DNA from: JACKJA01 sp050297015
GTDB taxonomy: Bacteria > Pseudomonadota > Alphaproteobacteria > Micavibrionales > Micavibrionaceae
Length of the DNA: 21,373 bases
Reading direction: 5' to 3'
Assembly: GCA_050297015.1 (NCBI GenBank)
Contig: JBNKRZ010000033.1
Coordinates: 1-21,373, forward strand
Shown here: piece after piece, positions 7,470 to 19,000 of the stretch
Position numbering within the stretch: the first letter of the stretch is position 1
Layout of the letters: each line of letters starts with the position of its first letter
Notes under the pieces: model-generated
The model's input: only the letters and a program-made list of their open reading frames with translations
What the model was told of the DNA's origin: nothing
Databases searched by the model: none
Program-made: the position numbers and the translations under genes

Positions 7470-7689
7470 CACCGGACAAAGCATCCGAGATGAGTTTGAG
7501 AGCAGGATTTCCACATAACGGGTAGATCCGTGAATATTACGCCGTTTCAGCCTTCCCCGGCAAAAAGGGGGTTAGGGTGAATGCGGCTTTATGTTGTTTT
7601 AAAAAGCGGGCTGTTGCCGTGTCTTTCAGTATGCAGAAGGTACATGGCGTGATCGGTTCGAACGAAAACGGGCAAAAGGTAGTCTAAAT

Positions 7690-10600
7690 ATGAGCGCAAC
7701 AAAATCCACGAACGAAAAATCAGAAAGCAAAGCGATTAACCCGGCAAACGATGTCGACAGCTATACCGGTCGTAAGCGTGTACGCCGTTCCTTCGGTAAA
7801 ATCCGTGAGGTCGCGCAAATGCCAAACCTGATCGAGGTTCAACGCCAGTCATATGAGCTCTTCTTGCAGGCTGCGATTGCTGCGGATGAGCGCAACATGC
7901 AAGGGCTGCACAAGGTTTTGACCGAAGTCTTCCCGATCAAAGATTTTTCCGATCGGGCCGAGATTGACTACGTGTCTTATGAGTTGGAAGAGCCTAAATA
8001 CGATACGGATGAATGTATCCAACGCGACATGACTTATGCTGCGCCGCTGCGCGTGACGTTGCGCCTGTCTGTCTTTGATGTGGATGAGGACACAGGGCTG
8101 CGCTCCATTCGCGACATTAAAGAGCAAGATGTTTACATGCTTGATATGCCGCTGATGACCGAAAACGGGACGTTCATCGTTAACGGAACGGAGCGGGTTA
8201 TCGTATCGCAAATGCACCGTTCTCCGGGTGTGTTCTTCGACCATGATGGCGGGAAGACGCATGCCTCCGGGAAGTATTTGTTTACCGCGCGGGTTATCCC
8301 GTACCGCGGTTCCTGGCTGGATTTCGAATTCGATGCCAAGGATCACATGTATGTGCGGATCGACCGCCGCCGGAAATTGCCGGTGACGACGCTGCTGCGT
8401 GCGCTTGATAGTGCCGAGACGGCGGATTACCGTATCGAATGCGAAGAAAAGGATCAGGAAGTCGATCAACTGTTGATACAGGGGATGTCCAACGAAGAAA
8501 TTCTTGAGACTTTCTATGATAAAATTGCTTACAGTAAGGCCAAAAAAGGCTGGAAGGCACCGTTTGATGCCGAACGTTTCCGCGGGGTCAAGCTGGCTGA
8601 CGATCTGGTTGATGCCAAAACGGGTAAAGCTGTTTTGGAAGCCGGTGAAAAAGTCACGCCGCGCAAGGCTAAGAAACTGGCGGAAGACGGATTGAAAGAA
8701 ATTTTGATCTCCGACGAGCAAATTATAGGTCAATATCTGGCCGTTGATTTGTTTGATGAAGAAACCGGACAGGTTATTTTGGAAGCCGGTCACGAGCTGA
8801 CGGAAGAAGATATGGAAACGCTTTCCGGTATGAAGGTTTCCGATCTGCCGGTTCTGGCTATCGATCACACGAATGTTGGCGCTTATATCCGCAATACGAT
8901 GGAAATCGACAAGTGTGATACGCGCGAAGAGGCGCTGATCGACATGTACCGCGTGATGCGTCCGGGTGAGCCGCCCACGGTGGAATCCGCGCAAGCGTTG
9001 TTCCATTCTCTGTTCTTTGATGCCGAGCGCTATGATCTGTCCGATGTCGGCCGCGTGAAAATGAATGCGCGTCTGGATCTGGATACGCCGGATGATCTGC
9101 GTGTTCTGCGTAAGGAAGATATGCTGGCGATTTTGAAATATCTGCACGGTTTGAAAGACGGTCTGGGTGAGGTTGATGATATTGACAACCTTGGTAACCG
9201 TCGTGTTCGTTCCGTCGGTGAATTGATGGAAAACCAGGTGCGTGTGGGCTTGCTGCGTATGGAGCGCGCGATCCGTGAGCGTATGTCTTCCGTTGAAATT
9301 GACACTTACATGCCGCATGACCTGATTAACGCCAAGCCGGCACAAGCCGCAGTGCGTGAATTCTTTGGTTCTTCACAGTTGTCCCAGTTTATGGACCAGA
9401 CCAACCCGCTGTCTGAAATTACGCACAAACGCCGTCTGTCGGCTTTGGGGCCGGGCGGTCTGACGCGTGAGCGCGCGGGCTTTGGGGTTCGTGACGTGCA
9501 CCCGACCCACTATGGCCGGATTTGTCCGATTGAAACGCCGGAGGGGCCGAACATCGGTCTGATTAACTCCCTGTCGACCTTTGCCCGCGTCAACCAGTAT
9601 GGCTTCATCGAAAGCCCGTACCGTAAGGTTGAAGGTGGCAAAGTGACCGACGAAGTGGTTTACATGTCCGCTATGGAGGAAGCACGCTACACGATTGCGC
9701 AGGCTAACGCCGTGCTCGACAAAAACGGTAAATTCACGGCTGACTTGATCTCCTGCCGTCAGGCCGGGGAAAACCTTATGGCGACACCGGACCTGATTGA
9801 ATATATCGACGTTTCGCCGAAACAGATTGTTTCCGTTGCTGCGGCGCTGATTCCGTTCCTTGAGAACGATGATGCTAACCGCGCGCTGATGGGGTCGAAC
9901 ATGCAACGCCAAGCCGTGCCGCTGCTGTGCTCTGATGCGCCGTTGGTGGGAACGGGTATGGAAGCCACTGTGGCCCGTGATTCTGGTGCAGCTGTGACGG
10001 CGCGCCGTGACGGTATGGTAACGAAGGTTGATGCAACGCGCGTGGTTATTCAAGCTACCGGTGACATCAAGCCGGGTGAGCCGACGGTTGACATTTACCG
10101 TTTGTCCAAGTTCCAACGCTCTAACCAGGACACCTGTATTACGCAGAAGCCGCTGGTTAAAGTGGGCGATGTTATGAAGGCCGGCGATATTATTGCCGAC
10201 GGCCCGTCCACACAGTTCGGTGAGCTGGCGCTGGGCCGGAACGTTCTGGTCGCCTTTATGCCTTGGAACGGTTACAACTTTGAGGACTCTATTCTGCTGT
10301 CCGAGCGGATTGTGCGCGATGACGTTTATACCTCCATCCACCTGGAGGAATTTGAAGTCATGGCCCGCGACACCAAGCTGGGCACGGAAGAAATCACCCG
10401 CGATATCCCGAATGTCGGGGAAGAAGCCTTGAAACACCTCGATGAGGCCGGGATCGTTCATATCGGTGCGGAAGTCCATCCGGGTGATATTCTGGTTGGT
10501 AAAGTCACGCCGAAGGGTGAAAGCCCGATGACGCCGGAGGAAAAACTCCTGCGCGCGATCTTCGGTGAAAAAGCGGCCGATGTGAAAGATACGTCCTTGC

Positions 10601-11946
10601 GTTTGCCGCCGGGTGTGGCCGGGACCGTTGTTGAGGTGCGCGTCTTCAATCGCCGCGGCGTTGATAAAGACGCCCGTGCGATGGCGATCGAGCAAGAGGA
10701 AATCGAACGTCTGGCAAAAGACCGCGATGATGAACGCGCGATTTTGGAAGACGGTTTCTATGCGCGTTTGGGCGACATGTTGCAAGGTCAGGCTTATGCT
10801 TCCGGTCCGAAAGACTTGAAAATCAAGAAAGGCGACAAAATCAAGAAAGCCGATCTTGAGTCCGTTAAGCGCGGCCTGTGGCGCCAGATCGACGTTCAAA
10901 ACGAAGAACGCATGGCCGAGATCGAAGCGATGTCCGAGACGTTCGACGATGCTGTTGATAACCTCAAACACCGTTTTGAATCCAAGGTTGAGAAGCTGCA
11001 ACGTGGTGACGAATTGCCGCCGGGCGTGATGAAGATGGTTAAAGTCTTCGTGGCTGTGAAGCGTAAAATGCAGCCCGGGGATAAAATGGCCGGTCGTCAC
11101 GGGAACAAAGGGGTTGTCTCCCGCATCATGAAGCAGGAAGACATGCCTTATCTGGAAGACGGAACGCCGGTTGATATCGTGCTGAACCCGCTTGGGGTGC
11201 CGTCACGGATGAACGTGGGACAGATTTTGGAAACCCACCTTGGTTGGGCGTCACGGGAACTGGGGCAGCAAATCGGTGAGATGCTGGACAGTTTCGCCGA
11301 CAAGAAAAACCCAACGAGTGCGGAAGTCAAAAACCTGCAAGGCAAGCTGAAAAATGTCTATGGCGAGAGCGAATACGAAGCCAAAGTATCGAAGCTGGAT
11401 GACGGGGCGCTGGTTGAAATGTCTAACAACCTGCGGGGCGGTGTGCCGATGGCAACGCCGGTCTTTGACGGGGCGCATGAAGCCGACATTAACGAGCTGC
11501 TCGAACAAGCGGGGCTGGATACGTCCGGTCAGGTGACGCTGATCGACGGCCGTACGGGTGAGAAATTCGACCGTCCGGTAACTGTCGGTTACGTGTATAT
11601 GCTCAAGCTGCACCACCTGGTCGACGACAAGATCCACGCACGGTCGATCGGGCCGTACTCTCTGGTGACGCAACAGCCGCTGGGCGGTAAGGCCCAGTTC
11701 GGTGGTCAGCGCTTCGGGGAGATGGAAGTCTGGGCCCTGCAAGCGTATGGTGCGGCCTACACGCTACAGGAAATGCTGACCGTTAAGTCCGATGACGTGG
11801 CCGGGCGCTCGAAAGTGTACGAGAGCATTGTCCGCGGCGAGGATGATTTCGAAATCGGTATTCCGGAGAGCTTCAACGTTCTGACCAAAGAACTGCGCGC
11901 TCTGGGTCTGAATATCGATATGAAACAATCCGGCACGGATGAGTAA
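7690..11946 (+). CDS. rpoB: DNA-directed RNA polymerase subunit beta
   Basis: The 1418-aa beta subunit of RNA polymerase. It begins with a polar 25-residue extension before the usual TGRKRVRRSFGKI start and is somewhat longer than the E. coli protein (1342). The rifampicin region is at residues 561-588 (GSSQLSQFMDQTNPLSEITH onwards). The positions matching E. coli Q513, D516, H526 and S531 are Q566, D569, H579 and S584, all drug-sensitive residues; the N518 counterpart is T571. The nucleotide-binding and C-terminal blocks (GDKMAGRHGNKGVVS; GGKAQFGGQRFGEMEVWALQAYGAA) are intact. The region around residues 300-380 contains two related TGK/TGQ...VLEAG segments. ATG 7690 has a weak AAAAGG site 10 nt upstream. 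The product ends 11 nt before an unknown gene rather than before rpoC. Confidence 0.98.
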   Translation: MSATKSTNEKSESKAINPANDVDSYTGRKRVRRSFGKIREVAQMPNLIEVQRQSYELFLQAAIAADERNMQGLHKVLTEVFPIKDFSDRAEIDYVSYELEEPKYDTDECIQRDMTYAAPLRVTLRLSVFDVDEDTGLRSIRDIKEQDVYMLDMPLMTENGTFIVNGTERVIVSQMHRSPGVFFDHDGGKTHASGKYLFTARVIPYRGSWLDFEFDAKDHMYVRIDRRRKLPVTTLLRALDSAETADYRIECEEKDQEVDQLLIQGMSNEEILETFYDKIAYSKAKKGWKAPFDAERFRGVKLADDLVDAKTGKAVLEAGEKVTPRKAKKLAEDGLKEILISDEQIIGQYLAVDLFDEETGQVILEAGHELTEEDMETLSGMKVSDLPVLAIDHTNVGAYIRNTMEIDKCDTREEALIDMYRVMRPGEPPTVESAQALFHSLFFDAERYDLSDVGRVKMNARLDLDTPDDLRVLRKEDMLAILKYLHGLKDGLGEVDDIDNLGNRRVRSVGELMENQVRVGLLRMERAIRERMSSVEIDTYMPHDLINAKPAQAAVREFFGSSQLSQFMDQTNPLSEITHKRRLSALGPGGLTRERAGFGVRDVHPTHYGRICPIETPEGPNIGLINSLSTFARVNQYGFIESPYRKVEGGKVTDEVVYMSAMEEARYTIAQANAVLDKNGKFTADLISCRQAGENLMATPDLIEYIDVSPKQIVSVAAALIPFLENDDANRALMGSNMQRQAVPLLCSDAPLVGTGMEATVARDSGAAVTARRDGMVTKVDATRVVIQATGDIKPGEPTVDIYRLSKFQRSNQDTCITQKPLVKVGDVMKAGDIIADGPSTQFGELALGRNVLVAFMPWNGYNFEDSILLSERIVRDDVYTSIHLEEFEVMARDTKLGTEEITRDIPNVGEEALKHLDEAGIVHIGAEVHPGDILVGKVTPKGESPMTPEEKLLRAIFGEKAADVKDTSLRLPPGVAGTVVEVRVFNRRGVDKDARAMAIEQEEIERLAKDRDDERAILEDGFYARLGDMLQGQAYASGPKDLKIKKGDKIKKADLESVKRGLWRQIDVQNEERMAEIEAMSETFDDAVDNLKHRFESKVEKLQRGDELPPGVMKMVKVFVAVKRKMQPGDKMAGRHGNKGVVSRIMKQEDMPYLEDGTPVDIVLNPLGVPSRMNVGQILETHLGWASRELGQQIGEMLDSFADKKNPTSAEVKNLQGKLKNVYGESEYEAKVSKLDDGALVEMSNNLRGGVPMATPVFDGAHEADINELLEQAGLDTSGQVTLIDGRTGEKFDRPVTVGYVYMLKLHHLVDDKIHARSIGPYSLVTQQPLGGKAQFGGQRFGEMEVWALQAYGAAYTLQEMLTVKSDDVAGRSKVYESIVRGEDDFEIGIPESFNVLTKELRALGLNIDMKQSGTDE

Positions 11947-11957
11947 GAAAGGTTTTT

Positions 11958-12631
11958 ATGGCTGTTGAGTTAAGCTTTGTGTTTGCGAAATTAAACAAGG
12001 AGAATTCGATAAAGATTCTATTATTGTTGGCCAGCATTGTTTTTACTTTTAGTACGGCATTTAATGTGAGAGCAGAAGTTGCTGAGCGGCAAGATTCTTT
12101 GGCTTATATAAAAAATTCGGAACTCCCGCATAGATTTTCTTTAGATAAGGTTGAATCGTGCGAGGAAGATGAGCCGATTATAGGTTGTATGTATGTCAGG
12201 CAAGCAGAATCTAAGGGAATATTTTTTTCTCGCTCTATGGTGGGACACCTACGAAGATGGGATTTAAAACCAGCGAATATAGAATATGGGAACGATGGGT
12301 GGCTCGCAGACTTTTTTGAAAAAGCTATCCAAAGTGTTGAGCCAGTTGATTTAAAGGTTGAAGTTAATGGAGCAGGTAAAGATTTAATTCTTGATTATAA
12401 GTATAACCATTCTCGGAGAGAATTCTTTATTTTTGAAGAGAAAATGTTTGTTAGAGGTATAGGCTGGCTTGGCTCAGATGGACAATTGTTTACGTTTGAG
12501 ATTATGGGATTAGATCCAGAAGAATTGGCTTTATTTGAGAACAAGATTCAAGATGTTAGGCAGGATATAAAAAGTGGCGTTGATATTATAACGTCAACAA
12601 AATTAGGAACGGAAAATTTGAGGAGCGCACA

Positions 12632-12635
<4 letters not shown>
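11958..12635 (+). CDS. Unknown AT-rich gene inserted between rpoB and rpoC; putative exported protein
   Basis: A 225-aa ORF that I do not recognise. It starts 11 nt after rpoB and its TGA overlaps the rpoC ATG (ATGA), so it is co-transcribed and probably translationally coupled. Residues 18-39 form a typical signal peptide (hydrophobic ILLLLASIVFTFSTAF, possible cleavage VRA/EV). The remaining ~185 residues are soluble and acidic, with one close cysteine pair (CEEDEPIIGC, about residues 68-77) and a charged C-terminal helix (DPEELALFENKIQDVRQDIKSG). Two sampled 60-base lines (12001, 12361) each have 19 G+C, against 31 in a sampled rpoB line. AGA, ATA and TTA codons are frequent, unlike its neighbours, suggesting recent acquisition. 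ATG 11958 (AAAGG 6 nt upstream) is the only standard start upstream of the signal peptide. A better ribosome-binding site lies before an ATA at 12009. Confidence 0.8.
11997..12011 (+). promoter_or_regulatory. Strong ribosome-binding site in front of an ATA codon
   Basis: AAGGAG (11997-12002) is followed by six bases and ATA (12009-12011), then AAG ATT CTA TTA TTG TTG. If the ATA were ATG, the product would start MKILLLLASIV, a textbook signal peptide. This suggests that the original start codon has mutated, or that a non-standard start is used, leaving the ATG 51 nt upstream as the available one. Confidence 0.5.
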
Positions 12636-16861
<4,226 letters not shown>

Positions 16862-16891
16862 TAACGGTTCGATAATTGTAAGAATTGTAAA

Positions 16892-16923
16892 AACAGCCCT
16901 CTCACCATGAGGGCTGTTTTTTT
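16892..16923 (+). terminator. Rho-independent terminator of the rpoBC operon
   Basis: AACAGCCCTC (16892-16901) pairs perfectly with GAGGGCTGTT (16909-16918) around a 7-nt loop, and seven T (16917-16923) follow. It stands 30 nt after the rpoC stop. Confidence 0.95.
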
Positions 16924-16989
16924 GTACGCAGGCGTCTTAAAATGAGTGCGTGGGTGTGACGATTTTAAAAAAGAGAAAGGGATGGCTAT

Positions 16990-17298
16990 ATGAACGATTT
17001 GGCCAAACAAGAACGTAAAAAAGAAAAGAAAATCGGGCGCATTATGCGCAACGGTGTTCTGTCCGCCGGGATCGGGGTAGGGCTGTTTTTCCTGCGCTTT
17101 CTGGTCACGCCGTTTCTGGGCGATAACGAAGAGGCGCAGACGGCGCTGTTTATCTTTTCTCTATGCTTGATGGGGTACGGTGCACTCTTGATTTTGACCT
17201 TCATTTTTAAAAGAGATTGGCTTTTCAAGATAAACCTTGTCTTGACATGGCTGGTATTTCCTTTGATTCTGTTGAAGATGCTTATGGCTTTTCTTTGA
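16990..17298 (+). CDS. Small multi-pass membrane protein of unknown function
   Basis: A 102-aa protein. A highly basic N-terminus (KQERKKEKKIGR) is followed by three hydrophobic segments of membrane-helix length: about residues 23-43, 49-71 and 77-100, with a short loop GDNEEAQ between the first two. By the positive-inside rule the N-terminus should be cytoplasmic. The ATG at 16990 has a GAAAGGG site 9 nt upstream. It lies just after the rpoC terminator, so it must have its own promoter, which I could not identify. No family is recognised. It is separated from the next unknown gene by about 60 nt and may share a transcript with it. Confidence 0.7.
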   Translation: MNDLAKQERKKEKKIGRIMRNGVLSAGIGVGLFFLRFLVTPFLGDNEEAQTALFIFSLCLMGYGALLILTFIFKRDWLFKINLVLTWLVFPLILLKMLMAFL

Positions 17299-17358
17299 TA
17301 AGAGAGCGGAAGTTTCTTTTTGTGCCTCGATAAAATGAACGGACGTATGAGACCAGTG

Positions 17359-17652
17359 ATGAAAATCAGGCAATTGCTTTTATTATGTTTGATTACTTTG
17401 GGCGTTTCATCGCCTTCGTGGGCCGCTCTTGAGACCTGTTCGGCCGAGGCGCAAATGCGCTATAACGGCGGTACGCTTGAGTTTTGTAACGGCACATATT
17501 GGATGCCTTTGGGGAAAAGTATTCAGGGCGCTGTCTGTACAGCGACGGGATCCGCGTATTATTCGGGATCGACTTACGAGTATTGCACGGACTGGGGCGT
17601 TACGACGAGTTGTACCAGTTCATATCATTTGATTTGCTACGTTAATCCGTAG
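17359..17652 (+). CDS. Secreted cysteine-containing repeat protein of unknown function
   Basis: A 97-aa protein with an N-terminal signal peptide (MKIRQLLLLCLITLGVSSPSWA, cleavage likely after SWA). The mature part contains two similar units: C-x7-Y-x-G-x4-F-C-x4-W, then C-x6-Y-x-G-x3-E-Y-C-x2-W, each with two Cys, an aromatic/Gly centre and a Trp. A final C-x8-C pair follows. Similar short CxNGT-W motifs are familiar from exported proteins of environmental alphaproteobacteria, but I cannot name a function. The start is uncertain: ATGs at 17335, 17347 and 17359 are all in frame and none has a strong ribosome-binding site. 17359 gives the cleanest signal peptide. Confidence 0.65.
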   Translation: MKIRQLLLLCLITLGVSSPSWAALETCSAEAQMRYNGGTLEFCNGTYWMPLGKSIQGAVCTATGSAYYSGSTYEYCTDWGVTTSCTSSYHLICYVNP

Positions 17653-17710
17653 AAAAGCGAAGCGCGTTTCTTGATTCCTTGCGAAATCTTAAAATTTTCC
17701 AAACAAAAGC

Positions 17711-17739
17711 TTGACGCTTCATGGGGATAGCTGTATATT
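17711..17739 (+). promoter_or_regulatory. Strong promoter of the rpsL-rpsG-fusA-tuf operon
   Basis: TTGACG (17711-17716), a 17-nt spacer and TATATT (17734-17739) give a near-consensus sigma-70-type promoter. Transcription would start near 17746, about 285 nt before rpsL. Between the preceding gene and this promoter (17653-17710) nothing else is recognised. Confidence 0.75.
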
Positions 17740-17745
17740 CCGCCA

Positions 17746-18031
17746 GAATTTTGAATTGGATGGGCTGGCTGTAGGCCGCTTTTTAAGGGAAGACCTTAAG
17801 AAATGAGCGGCCTAGACGCGGCTCTGTTTTCCCTTTTTTAAAAGGGAAAATCCGGAAGAAAAAGACGCGAACTAAAGCGCTTTTGTTTGAAGGGACCCGC
17901 AAAGCAATCATGTCTCTCTTGATTGCAGGAAGGGGTTTCAAGCAGTGAAGAGAGCTGTAGGGCACGCCTGTTTCCCATCCGTAAATGTTGAATTTGAGTT
18001 TGTAACGTAAGTAGAAAAGGCGAGAATACAT
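17746..18031 (+). promoter_or_regulatory. Structured leader upstream of rpsL
   Basis: Three stems are visible. TAGGCCGCT (17772-17780) pairs with AGCGGCCTA (17806-17814), enclosing TTAAGG (17783-17788) with CCTTAA (17794-17799). TTTTCCCTTTT (17827-17837) is complementary to AAAAGGGAAAA (17840-17850). GCAATCA (17904-17910) pairs with TGATTGC (17920-17926). None has a following T-run. No ORF with a good start is seen in it. Its function is unknown; ribosomal-protein autoregulation is a guess. Confidence 0.5.
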
Positions 18032-18415
18032 ATGCCCACTATACAACAGTTGATCCGTAAGCCCCGTTCCATGGGCGGTAAAAAGGCGATGAAGCCGAAC
18101 AAAAAACGTGCCCTGCAAGGCAAGCCGCAGGTCCGTGGGGTTTGTACCCGTGTGTACACAACGACCCCGAAAAAGCCGAACTCCGCTTTGCGGAAAGTGG
18201 CAAAGGTTCGCTTAACCACGGGTTACGAAGTGATTTGCTACATTCCCGGTGAAGGCCACAATCTGCAAGAACACTCCGTTGTTCTGGTGCGCGGCGGCCG
18301 GGTGAAAGACTTGCCGGGGGTTCGTTACACGATTATCCGCGGTACGTTGGATACGCAAGGGGTTAAAGACCGGAAACAAGCGCGCTCCCGTTATGGCGCG
18401 AAACGTCCGAAGTAA
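18032..18415 (+). CDS. rpsL: 30S ribosomal protein S12
   Basis: A 127-aa S12, a decoding-centre protein of the small subunit that controls accuracy. The TTTPKKPNSALRK loop and the GGRVKDLPGVRY loop are intact. K47 and K92 correspond to the lysines (E. coli K43 and K88, Met counted) that change in streptomycin resistance, so the sensitive form is predicted; D93 is the residue that RimO methylthiolates in E. coli. Compared with E. coli S12 there are about four extra residues, located before TTTPKK, in an N-terminal stretch (residues 13-35, SMGGKKAMKPNKKRALQGK) that looks divergent. rpsG follows after 13 nt with a GGAGAT ribosome-binding site. Confidence 0.97.
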   Translation: MPTIQQLIRKPRSMGGKKAMKPNKKRALQGKPQVRGVCTRVYTTTPKKPNSALRKVAKVRLTTGYEVICYIPGEGHNLQEHSVVLVRGGRVKDLPGVRYTIIRGTLDTQGVKDRKQARSRYGAKRPK

Positions 18416-18428
18416 GGAGATATAAAGA

Positions 18429-18956
18429 ATGTCACGTCGTCATAGAGCAGAAAAACGCGAAATCCTCCCCGATCCGAAATTCGGGGATTTGGTGCTGTCG
18501 AAATTCATGAACAACATTATGTTGGACGGTAAGAAGTCCGTAGCTGAACGCATTGTTTACGGTGCGCTTGAAATCCTCGATGCCAAAGCGGCTAATGAGA
18601 ACTTCGAAGAAGAAGTGACCGAAGGCGAAAGCGGTAAACAGGGCGGTGGCTCTAAAGGTCTTCTGGTTTTTCGCAAGGCGCTGAAAACTGTCCGTCCGCA
18701 GGTTGAAGTGCGCTCCCGCCGGGTTGGTGGTGCGACCTATCAGGTGCCGGTTGAGGTCCGTCCCGACCGTGCGCAGGCGTTGGCGATGCGCTGGATTATC
18801 GACGCAGCCCGCAAACGCGGCGAGCACACAATGGTTGAGCGTGTGGCCGGTGAGCTGATGGATGCGGCGAACGAGCGCGGCACAGCCGTGAAGAAGCGCG
18901 ATGATACGCACAAAATGGCTGAGGCTAACAAAGCTTTTGCTCATTACCGCTGGTAA
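18429..18956 (+). CDS. rpsG: 30S ribosomal protein S7 with an internal insertion
   Basis: A 175-aa S7, which nucleates assembly of the 30S head and contacts E-site tRNA. The core is standard: EILPDPKFGDLVLSKF, MLDGKKSVAERIVY, VEVRSRRVGGATYQVPVEVRP, and the C-terminal GTAVKKRDDTHKMAEANKAFAHYRW. The usual form in this group is about 156 residues. The extra length is a roughly 19-residue insertion at about residues 53-77 (acidic EEEVTEGE then Gly-rich GKQGGGSKG), replacing the short loop between the second and third helices. It keeps the frame and is not a C-terminal extension like that of E. coli K-12. Confidence 0.96.
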   Translation: MSRRHRAEKREILPDPKFGDLVLSKFMNNIMLDGKKSVAERIVYGALEILDAKAANENFEEEVTEGESGKQGGGSKGLLVFRKALKTVRPQVEVRSRRVGGATYQVPVEVRPDRAQALAMRWIIDAARKRGEHTMVERVAGELMDAANERGTAVKKRDDTHKMAEANKAFAHYRW

Positions 18957-19000
18957 GACTGATTTAAAACACTGAACACGAAAAACGGAATATAAACATT

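Noticed and set aside
7651..7675. GGTTCGAAC, resembling a tRNA T-loop
   Set aside because: The flanking bases do not pair to form a T-stem and no acceptor or anticodon stem is found.
9373..11100. 575-codon open frame antisense to rpoB, and a similar 498-codon one at 7849-9345
   Set aside because: His/Arg/Asn-rich translations without domains, fully covered by intact rpoB; shadow frames.
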